From the NCBI GenBank assembly GCA_025935275.1, contig JAICVP010000080.1:1-8369 (forward strand): 8,369 nucleotides of DNA, given 5' to 3'. The notes beneath the pieces were generated by a model, which saw only the letters and a program-made list of their open reading frames with translations, searched no databases and was not told the origin of the DNA. The position numbers were made by a program, and so were the translations under genes. The stretch is from Thermoleophilia bacterium (GTDB lineage: Bacteria > Actinomycetota > Thermoleophilia > Gaiellales > Gaiellaceae). This document shows, one piece after another, positions 1-5,112 of this stretch. Position 1 is the stretch's first letter. Each line of letters opens with the position of its first letter.

Positions 1-122
1 ACGGCGCGCCCGCCCGCGTCGTCTGCTGCAACCTCGGCATCGGGGCGCTCGACGCGGCGTTCGCAGCACGCGTGCTTGCACGCGCCCGCGAGCATGGCAC
101 CGGCACCGAGCTCCCGCTCTAG
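1..122 (+). CDS. Ornithine cyclodeaminase/mu-crystallin-like protein, C-terminal end (partial)
   Basis: Only the last 39 codons are present (first whole codon at 3, TAG at 120-122). The tail contains CCNLGIGALDAAFAARVLAR followed by a G-T-G-T-E-L-P-L ending. This resembles the end of ornithine cyclodeaminase/mu-crystallin proteins, where a 'NLGIA..D.AAA..V...A...G.GT.L.L' segment forms the last helices of the NAD-binding half. Members convert ornithine to proline plus ammonia or reduce/oxidise other imino or amino acids (alanine dehydrogenase, ketimine reductase), so the substrate cannot be read from this fragment. It is convergent with the FAD/GcvT gene, and the two stop codons share the bases CTAG. 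The frame is G/C-rich at third positions like its neighbours. Assignment rests on a short C-terminal pattern only. Confidence 0.6.
   Translation, partial: GAPARVVCCNLGIGALDAAFAARVLARAREHGTGTELPL
69..84. other. Hairpin with CTTG tetraloop past the FAD/GcvT stop
   Basis: CGCGTG (69-74) pairs exactly with CACGCG (79-84) around a CTTG loop. It lies in the coding end of the ornithine cyclodeaminase-like gene and, read on the minus strand, about 35 nt beyond the stop of the FAD/GcvT gene, where a terminator or 3' end stabiliser would be expected. There is no T-run after it, and GC-rich coding DNA yields such hairpins by chance, so its role is uncertain. Confidence 0.25.
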
Positions 123-2539
123 CCGCGGATGCGCGCGCCGTGGGGGTCCCAGAGCGGCTCTTCGGCCACCTCCCCTGCGACCCAGTCGCCGAAGATCTCC
201 ACTTCCACCGCCTGGCCAGGCGTCGCCGCCGAGCTCGGCAGGTACGCATAGGCGATCGAGCGCTCGACGGAGTAGCCGTAGCCGCCGCTCGTGACGCGGC
301 CCACCGCGTCGCCGTCGACGCGTACCGGCTCCGAGCCGAGCGCGACGGACCGCGGATCCGAGAGGACGAGGCAGGCAAGCCGGCGCTCGGGCTCCGACTT
401 CGAAGCCTCTTCGAGCGCCTCGTGGCCGATGAACCCACCCTTGTCGAGCTTGACCGCGAAGTCGAGGCCGGCCTCGTAGGGGTTCTCGTCCGGAGTGATG
501 TCGGCGCCCCAGACGCGGTAGCCCTTCTCGAGGCGGAGAGAGTCGATCGCCTTGTAGCCGCCGGCGACGAGTCCGTGCTGCTTGCCTGCTTCCCAGATCG
601 AGTCGAAGAGGCGCTGTCCGAACTCCATCGGGCAGTAGAGCTCCCACCCGAGCTCACCGACGTAGGTGACGCGTAGGGCGAGGCAGGGAACCGCTCCGAC
701 GGCGATCTCGCGGGCGCGCATGTAGCGAAACGCGTCGTTGGAAAGGTCGGCCTCGGTCAGCGGCTGCAGGATCTCCCGCGCGGCCGGGCCCCAGAGACCC
801 AGGCAGGCGAACCGCGAGGTGACGTCCTCGACCTGCGCGCTCCCGTCCTCGGGAAGGTGGCGCCGGATCCAGGCCGCGTCGTGGTTGCCGAACGCCGTGC
901 CCGTGACGATCCGGAAGCGGTCTTGGGCGAGCCGCGTGACGGTGAAGTCGCATTCGATCCCGCCGCGCTGGTTGAGCATCTGCGTGTACGTGATTGCGCC
1001 GACGTCGCGGGCAACGCGGTTGTCGCACATCTGCTCGAGGAAGTCGGCGGCACCGGGGCCGACGACGTCGATCTTGGCGAAGGACGTCTCGTCGAAGAGC
1101 GCAGCCGTCTCGCGGCAGGCCCGGTGCTCGGCTCCGATCGCCGGAGACCAGATCTCCCCGGCCCAGCCCCGCGGCCGCAGGCTCTCGTCACCGCCCGCCG
1201 CGTTGGGCTCGAACCAGTTCGCTCGCTCCCACCCAGACTTCTCCCCGAAGGATGCGCCGAGCTCCTGCAGGCGCGGGTAGGTCGGCGACAGCCTGAGCGG
1301 CCGGCCGGCGAGCCGCTCCTGGCCGGGGTACTTGATGTCGTAGTACGTCGAGTAGATCTCGTGCGTGCGGGCGAGCGTGTACTCGCGGCTCTTGTAGTGG
1401 GGGCCGAAGCGGCGGGAGTCCATCTCCCAGACGTCGAGGCTGGGGACACCTTCGACGATCCACTCGGCGACGAGCCGCCCCATGCCGCCTGCACCGGCGA
1501 GGCCGTGCGCACAGAACCCGGCGGCGACCCAGAACCCGCGCACGTCGGACTCGCCGAGAATGAACTCGCCGTCGGGAGTGAAGGCCTCGGGCCCGTTGAC
1601 GAGGCTGATGACCTCGGCGTCCTCGAGCTCGGGCACGCGCACGATCGCGTTGGTCAGAAGCTCATCGAAGCGGTCCCAGTCCTCGGGTAGAAGCTTGCCG
1701 TTGAAGTCCGCCGGAATTCCGTCGAGCCCCCACGGGGCCGGGTTGCGCTCGTAGCCGCCCATGACGAGCCCGCCCGACTCGCCGCGGAAGTAGACGAGCA
1801 GCGAGGGATCGCGCATCGTCGGGATGTCCAGCGGAATCCCGCTCGGCCGCGTGATCAGGTACTCATGGGCCATCGGGATGATCGGCACCGTCACGCCGGC
1901 GAGCCGCCCGATTTCGCCCGCGAACATGCCGCCGGCGTTGACCACGATCTCCGTCTCGATCGAGCCCTTGTCCGTCTCGACGCCGACCACGCGGCCGCCC
2001 TCGAGCCCGATCCCGGTGACGCGTGTGTTCGTGTTGATCTCGGCGCCGCGCCGGCGGGCACCCTCGGCGAGCGCGAAGGTGAGCTGGCTCGGGTCGATGT
2101 ACCCGTCCGTCGGAAGGTAGGCGGCCCCGAGCACGCCGTCCGTGGACATCGGCGGGAAGAGCTCTGCAGCCCGCTCGGCCGAGACGAGCTCGAGCGGCAG
2201 CCCGAAGGTCTTGGCCCACCCGGCCTGGCGGCGCAGCTCCTGCATCCGCTCCTCGGAGGAGGCGAGCCGCAACGAGCCGACCTCGTGCCAGCCCGTCTGG
2301 AGGCCGACCTCCTCTTCGAGCGTCCGGTAGAGGTCGACGCTGTTCATCATCATCTTGGTCAGGCTGATCGAGCCGCGCAGCTGCCCGACCAGGCCGGCGG
2401 AGTGGAACGTCGAGCCGCTCGTCAGGTCCGCGCGCTCGCACAGGACGACGTCGTCCCAGCCGAGCCGCGCGAGCCAGTACAGGATCGAGGCGCCGCCCAC
2501 GCCTCCGCCGATGACGACGGCGCGAGCGCTCGACCTCAC
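119..2539 (-). CDS. FAD-dependent oxidoreductase/GcvT fusion of the dimethylglycine/sarcosine dehydrogenase family
   Basis: An 806-aa protein, the usual length of dimethylglycine/sarcosine dehydrogenases, which oxidatively remove N-methyl groups and pass the one-carbon unit to tetrahydrofolate. Residues 8-16 carry the FAD dinucleotide-binding GGGVGG motif, with Glu35 ending strand 2. The segment SGSTFHSAGL (41-50) holds His46, at the position of the histidine that bears covalent FAD in mammalian homologues. The DAO-type FAD domain runs to about 375, then the FAO_M-type linker, then a GcvT aminomethyltransferase fold from about 460, with the folate-domain signatures YTQMLNQRGG (518-527, Asp531 after) and YVGELGWELY (626-635); the C-terminal barrel ends near 800. 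The GTG start at 2539 is chosen because AAGGGAGGT lies 5 nt upstream; an ATG at 2794 would add 85 low-complexity residues antisense to the Nudix gene. Divergent from that gene by 37 bp. The true substrate (dimethylglycine, sarcosine or another N-methyl amine) is not determined. Confidence 0.9.
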   Translation of the reverse strand: MRSSARAVVIGGGVGGASILYWLARLGWDDVVLCERADLTSGSTFHSAGLVGQLRGSISLTKMMMNSVDLYRTLEEEVGLQTGWHEVGSLRLASSEERMQELRRQAGWAKTFGLPLELVSAERAAELFPPMSTDGVLGAAYLPTDGYIDPSQLTFALAEGARRRGAEINTNTRVTGIGLEGGRVVGVETDKGSIETEIVVNAGGMFAGEIGRLAGVTVPIIPMAHEYLITRPSGIPLDIPTMRDPSLLVYFRGESGGLVMGGYERNPAPWGLDGIPADFNGKLLPEDWDRFDELLTNAIVRVPELEDAEVISLVNGPEAFTPDGEFILGESDVRGFWVAAGFCAHGLAGAGGMGRLVAEWIVEGVPSLDVWEMDSRRFGPHYKSREYTLARTHEIYSTYYDIKYPGQERLAGRPLRLSPTYPRLQELGASFGEKSGWERANWFEPNAAGGDESLRPRGWAGEIWSPAIGAEHRACRETAALFDETSFAKIDVVGPGAADFLEQMCDNRVARDVGAITYTQMLNQRGGIECDFTVTRLAQDRFRIVTGTAFGNHDAAWIRRHLPEDGSAQVEDVTSRFACLGLWGPAAREILQPLTEADLSNDAFRYMRAREIAVGAVPCLALRVTYVGELGWELYCPMEFGQRLFDSIWEAGKQHGLVAGGYKAIDSLRLEKGYRVWGADITPDENPYEAGLDFAVKLDKGGFIGHEALEEASKSEPERRLACLVLSDPRSVALGSEPVRVDGDAVGRVTSGGYGYSVERSIAYAYLPSSAATPGQAVEVEIFGDWVAGEVAEEPLWDPHGARIRG

Positions 2540-2544
2540 GAGAA

Positions 2545-2553
2545 ACCTCCCTT
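2545..2553 (-). promoter_or_regulatory. Ribosome binding site of the FAD/GcvT gene
   Basis: On the minus strand this reads AAGGGAGGT, a near-complete match to the 16S rRNA tail, 5 nt before the GTG at 2539. It decides this start against an ATG 255 nt further upstream that lacks such a site. Confidence 0.8.
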
Positions 2554-2564
2554 GGCCATCGGGC

Positions 2565-2570
2565 GATACT
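2565..2570 (+). promoter_or_regulatory. Candidate -10 element of the Nudix gene, possibly leaderless
   Basis: GATACT matches TATAAT at four of six positions and ends 6 nt before the ATG at 2577, so transcription would begin at or next to the start codon. No Shine-Dalgarno sequence is visible before the ATG, which agrees with a leaderless mRNA. No convincing -35 is seen. It overlaps a minus-strand -10 candidate at 2566-2571. Confidence 0.35.
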
Positions 2571-2594
2571 ACGGCGATGGTGCAAATCGTCCAA
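2566..2594 (-). promoter_or_regulatory. Candidate promoter of the FAD/GcvT gene
   Basis: On the minus strand TTGGAC (2589-2594) is followed after 17 bp by TAGTAT (2566-2571). Each is a partial match to the sigma70-type consensus (3/6 and 4/6) but the spacing is ideal. Transcription would start near 2559, giving a leader of about 20 nt that contains the strong ribosome binding site. The -35 lies inside the opening codons of the divergent Nudix gene. Confidence 0.4.
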
Positions 2595-2990
2595 CACCCG
2601 CCGTCCGTGGTGCTCGTCGTCGTCGAGGGCGGCGAGCTCGTGCTCGTGCGGCAGTCTCGGCCCGGCTCCGGGAGCCGCACGCTCGAGCTCCCGTCGGGCA
2701 AGCTCGAAGACGGTGAGGCTCCCGCGGATGCGGCCGCGCGCGAGCTCGCGGAAGAATGCGGCCTGGCCGCCGAGGTGTGGAGCCCCGTGGGCACGTTCTG
2801 GGCGGCGCCGGGCTATTCCACCGAGCTCGTCCACGTGTTCGAGGCCAGCGTGCTGAGCCAGGCCGATCCCGCCCAGCTCGACGACGATGAGGACATCGAG
2901 GTCGAGCGCCGGCCGCTCGCGGGAGCCCTGGAAGCACTGGACGACGCCGCCTCCATCGCCGCGCTCGCCCTCTGGCTCGAGCGCCAGTGA
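2577..2990 (+). CDS. Nudix hydrolase, ADP-ribose pyrophosphatase-like
   Basis: A 137-aa protein with a perfect Nudix box (G-x5-E-x7-R-E-U-x-E-E-x-G-U) at residues 41-63: Gly41, Glu47, Arg55-Glu56, Glu59-Glu60, Gly62. Nudix enzymes use this helix-loop to bind Mg2+ and cut nucleoside diphosphates linked to another group. The sequence after the box, with APGYSTELVHVFEA at about 79-92, is the 'PG..tE..h.f.A' pattern of the ADP-ribose/NDP-sugar pyrophosphatase branch, so a nucleoside diphosphate-sugar or ADP-ribose is the likely substrate, though single-domain Nudix specificity is hard to predict. It is shorter than typical NudF proteins (about 200 aa) and lacks their N-terminal dimerisation strand region. 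The ATG at 2577 begins just before the first conserved strand; an in-frame start further upstream would run through the opposing gene's 5' end. Its last bases overlap the next gene by 4 nt (GTGA). Confidence 0.88.
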   Translation: MVQIVQHPPSVVLVVVEGGELVLVRQSRPGSGSRTLELPSGKLEDGEAPADAAARELAEECGLAAEVWSPVGTFWAAPGYSTELVHVFEASVLSQADPAQLDDDEDIEVERRPLAGALEALDDAASIAALALWLERQ

Positions 2991-3400
2991 GCAGTCGCGG
3001 CTCCTGGCTCCAGGACCTCGAAAGCTCACTGGCCGAGGACGAGAGCGGTGACGAGCTCGCGACGGCGCTGGTCGTCCTGGCCTCGGTCGCGGGCCAAGGC
3101 GTTCCACTCGGCGAGGACGAGGCCCACGGCGCGAGTCGCCGCGCGCTTCTACTCCTCGCGGCGGGAGGCGACCCCGACCGTGGGCTCGACCTCAATGGGC
3201 GCGCCGTGAGTGCGCTCGCGGACGAGGTGCGCACCGTCGACCGGCAGCTTGCTCTCGAGCGCGGGCTGGACGAGCTGAAGGCGCAAGCGAAAGGCCTTCC
3301 GCACGTCTCCGAGGCCCTGACGGCACTGCGCGCCACGCCTGATGTGGCGTGGCGCGCGTATGCCTGTTCGCTCCTCGCCGAGGAGCTCGGCGGCCGCTAG
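2987..3400 (+). CDS. Small helical protein of unknown function, coupled to the Nudix gene
   Basis: A 137-aa protein that I do not recognise. The GTG start at 2987 overlaps the Nudix TGA in the sequence GTGA, a classic translational-coupling arrangement, which supports that it is real and made together with the Nudix enzyme. It is rich in Ala, Leu, Glu and Asp, with no cysteine-metal motif, signal peptide or membrane segment; only one Cys (126) near the C-terminus. Predicted to be almost wholly alpha-helical: an acidic N-terminal helix (6-20), a hydrophobic Ala/Leu/Val helix at about 24-35, a middle ARRALLLLAAGG-like helix, a charged amphipathic region (75-102) and a C-terminal helix ending AEELGGR. 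It stops at 3400, with the permease stop beginning at 3401. Being cytosolic and co-translated, it could be a partner of the Nudix enzyme, but that is inference from position only. Confidence 0.7.
   Translation: MSSRGSWLQDLESSLAEDESGDELATALVVLASVAGQGVPLGEDEAHGASRRALLLLAAGGDPDRGLDLNGRAVSALADEVRTVDRQLALERGLDELKAQAKGLPHVSEALTALRATPDVAWRAYACSLLAEELGGR
3328..3357. other. Perfect 12-bp stem-loop inside the coupled small gene
   Basis: GCGCGCCACGCC (3328-3339) and its exact reverse complement (3346-3357) flank a 6-nt loop TGATGT. It is the strongest inverted repeat in the window and lies 44-73 nt beyond the permease stop on the minus strand, where it could act as that gene's transcription terminator or 3' end stabiliser while also coding for the penultimate residues of the small protein. 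No T-run follows in either direction. Confidence 0.5.
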
Positions 3401-5029
3401 CTACTTGCCCGCCGGCGAAGCACCGCCGGCCGGGCGGTCGTAGCGCTCCTCGATCCGGTCGAGCTCTTCCTCCGTGCCCATCCGGATCGGCCCCTTGAAC
3501 CATCTGCGAGCGGACAGAACCCACCAGCCGCCGAAGATCAGCCCGATCCCGAGGAACCAGAGGATCGTGTAGTTCGTCAGCTCCCAGGTGAAATCGTCGG
3601 ACCACGGGAGCCCGGCTGTGTAGAGCGGGAAGATGAAGAGGACGGTGATGATCCCGACCCAGGCGAGGGAGACCGTGTCCACCCACTTGTAGTGGCGGCC
3701 CAGGCTCCAGGCCCGGGGCTCGTCCCAGCTGTCGCCCTTGCGGAGGCGCAGGTAGACGGGCAGGACGAACGCGATGTACAGGCCGATGACCGCAATTGCG
3801 GTTCCGGCGAAGTAGCCGACGAGGTAGTTCCAGACCGCCGGGATCATGAGGGCGGACGAGAAGATGCCGATTCCCGCCACCGAGTAGCGCGGAATCCGGT
3901 TCCGTGCGACGCGGCGCCACAGCGTGTGGCCCGGCACGGCCCGGTCGCGTGAGAACGCGAACATCATCCGGGAAGCCGACGTGACCGATGCCGTCAGGCA
4001 GAAGAACTGCGCGACGACGCAGATGAAGAGCAGGATCTCGGCCCACGTCCGGCTCATCGACTCCTCCCAGATCCATGGGACGACGATGCCGATGTTCTCG
4101 AGGGCGCCCTGGGTGCTGGGGATCGCGAACGTCACCGCGAGGAGCAGGATCCACCCGAAGATCACGGAGGCGACCACCGAGGTCCACATGCCGGTGGCAG
4201 CCATGCGCGAGGCTCTTTGCGTCTCCTCTGCCGTGTGCGCAGAGGCGTCGAAGCCGGTGATCGTGTACTGGGCGAGCAGAAGGCCCAGCCCCCAGACGAA
4301 CCAGAAGGTCGGGTTGCCCCACGACGTCGTGCCGCCGCCGTAGCCCGAGTTGTTGACCGTCTCGGTGAAGACGTAGGAGAGCGACTGGTGCTTGTCCGGA
4401 ACGAAGATGAGCACGGCGACGATGAACGCGACCCCTGCCATGTGCCAGTACGCCGAGATCGTGTTCAGGCCGGCGGTGACACGGATGTGGAAGAAGTTGA
4501 TGAGGCAGGCGCAGGCCATGAAGAACGCGTAGAGCAGGTAGATGGAGGCGTTCGCCGACGCGCCGAAGATGTCGTCCATCTGCTGGTAGTAGCCGAACTC
4601 GAAGTCGAGAAAGACGGCGCCGAACGTCGCGAGGCCGTAGCCGATCGCCGCGGTGACCGCGACCTGGCCGATCAGGTTGAACCAGCCGGTCGCCCACCCC
4701 CATCCCGGGCTACCGAGCTTCGACGCCCAGTAGTAGAGGCCGCCGGCGGTCGGGTACGCGGAGGCGATCTCCGCCATGGAGAGCGAGATGATCGTCGACA
4801 TGAGGCCGACGAGGAGCCAGCCCCAGATGATCGACGAGGGGCCGCCGTGCTCCATGCCGACCGAGTACGAGGTCAGGCAGCCCGCGAGGATCGAGATGAT
4901 CGTGAACGAGATGGCGAAGTTCTGGAACCCGCCCATCCCACGGAAGAGCTCCTGTGCGTAGCCGAGTCGGTGCAGCAGCGACTCGTCGTCGGAATGCTCG
5001 TGTCTTACCGCCTGCTCTTCAGTGCTCAT
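3401..5029 (-). CDS. APC-superfamily amino acid/amine permease (ACT-type)
   Basis: A 542-aa inner-membrane transporter with about 12 hydrophobic segments (roughly 33-55, 66-88, 113-140, 163-182, 190-210, 241-260, 281-303, 328-350, 382-402, 405-426, 451-470, 485-505) and charged cytosolic ends. The N-terminal stretch RLGYAQELFRGMGGFQNFAI (21-40) and GFDASAHTAEET (259-270) are typical of the amino acid/choline transporter branch, which includes GABA, choline and polyamine permeases such as yeast Uga4. It probably imports an amine or amino acid by cation symport; the substrate cannot be read directly. It diverges from a gamma-glutamyl-amine ligase-like gene, which suggests it supplies that enzyme. 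The ATG at 5029 is chosen over a GTG at 5086 because AAGGAGAG precedes it by 4-5 nt and the first 19 codons of the longer form would cover the promoter. The stop codon starts at the base after the stop of the opposing gene. Confidence 0.88.
   Translation of the reverse strand: MSTEEQAVRHEHSDDESLLHRLGYAQELFRGMGGFQNFAISFTIISILAGCLTSYSVGMEHGGPSSIIWGWLLVGLMSTIISLSMAEIASAYPTAGGLYYWASKLGSPGWGWATGWFNLIGQVAVTAAIGYGLATFGAVFLDFEFGYYQQMDDIFGASANASIYLLYAFFMACACLINFFHIRVTAGLNTISAYWHMAGVAFIVAVLIFVPDKHQSLSYVFTETVNNSGYGGGTTSWGNPTFWFVWGLGLLLAQYTITGFDASAHTAEETQRASRMAATGMWTSVVASVIFGWILLLAVTFAIPSTQGALENIGIVVPWIWEESMSRTWAEILLFICVVAQFFCLTASVTSASRMMFAFSRDRAVPGHTLWRRVARNRIPRYSVAGIGIFSSALMIPAVWNYLVGYFAGTAIAVIGLYIAFVLPVYLRLRKGDSWDEPRAWSLGRHYKWVDTVSLAWVGIITVLFIFPLYTAGLPWSDDFTWELTNYTILWFLGIGLIFGGWWVLSARRWFKGPIRMGTEEELDRIEERYDRPAGGASPAGK
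3407..3435. other. Bulged 10-bp stem-loop just past the small gene's stop
   Basis: GCCCGCCGGC (3407-3416) pairs with GCCGGCCGGGC (3425-3435) with one bulged C at 3430 and an 8-nt loop. It begins 7 nt after the stop of the Nudix/small-protein pair and lies in the last codons of the permease (Gly-Gly-Ala-Ser-Pro region). Its position suits a terminator for the plus-strand pair, but there is no T-tract behind it. Confidence 0.35.
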
Positions 5030-5033
5030 GCCG

Positions 5034-5041
5034 CTCTCCTT
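5034..5041 (-). promoter_or_regulatory. Ribosome binding site of the permease
   Basis: The minus strand reads AAGGAGAG ending 4 nt before the ATG at 5029 (6 nt when counted from the AAGGAG core). It fixes the permease start. Confidence 0.8.
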
Positions 5042-5050
5042 CTGGGGTGA

Positions 5051-5069
5051 GCGCGTATTAGGTACGCGC
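5051..5069. promoter_or_regulatory. Perfect inverted repeat, candidate operator between permease and ligase
   Basis: GCGCGTA (5051-5057), five bases TTAGG, then TACGCGC (5063-5069): a perfect 7-bp dyad spanning 19 bp. It sits in the 83-bp gap between the divergent starts at 5029 and 5113 and covers the candidate permease -10 (5057-5062). The size and symmetry suit a dimeric repressor with a helix-turn-helix domain (GntR- or TetR-like). No regulator gene lies in the window, so which protein binds is unknown. Confidence 0.5.
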
Positions 5070-5086
5070 CCGTGGAACGCTGTCAA
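5057..5086 (-). promoter_or_regulatory. Candidate promoter of the permease
   Basis: The minus strand has a perfect TTGACA -35 (5081-5086), an 18-bp spacer, and CCTAAT (5057-5062; four of six matches to TATAAT). Transcription would begin near 5050, giving a leader of about 20 nt with the ribosome binding site. The inverted repeat at 5051-5069 overlaps the -10 and the predicted start point, so a bound protein would be expected to block this promoter. Confidence 0.55.
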
Positions 5087-5099
5087 GCCAGGAGGACGT

Positions 5100-5105
5100 T
5101 AGGAT
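5100..5105 (+). promoter_or_regulatory. Candidate -10 of the synthetase gene, possibly leaderless
   Basis: TAGGAT fits TAnnnT and matches TATAAT at four of six positions. It ends 7 nt before the GTG at 5113, so transcription could start on the initiation codon. The alternative reading is that AGGA within it is a weak Shine-Dalgarno with 8-nt spacing. A better AGGAGG at 5090-5095 is 17 nt from the GTG, too far to serve it. Confidence 0.35.
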
Positions 5106-5112
5106 CGCCCGC

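Noticed and set aside
857..1690. A 277-codon plus-strand frame opposite the FAD/GcvT gene, and similar long frames at 1863-3107.
   Set aside because: Both are shadows of genes with recognisable domains; their compositions are Arg/Pro/Ala-rich without motifs.
2540..2794. An 85-residue N-terminal extension of the FAD/GcvT protein from an ATG at 2794.
   Set aside because: It is Ser/Ala/Thr low complexity, antisense to the Nudix box, and the GTG at 2539 has a strong ribosome binding site just before the FAD motif.
2577..3400. The Nudix gene and its neighbour are both exactly 414 bp, hinting at a duplication.
   Set aside because: The proteins share no visible similarity (one has a Nudix box, the other is all-helical), so the equal length looks like coincidence.
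3192..4703. A 503-codon open frame on the minus strand inside the permease region.
   Set aside because: It is a shifted shadow of the permease, very rich in Arg, His and Pro, with no domain; the permease frame carries 12 membrane segments.
5090..5095. AGGAGG as the Shine-Dalgarno of the GS-like ligase.
   Set aside because: It is 17 nt from the GTG at 5113, too far. It would fit only an ATC start at 5104, three codons upstream, which is a very rare start codon; I kept the GTG but cannot exclude it.
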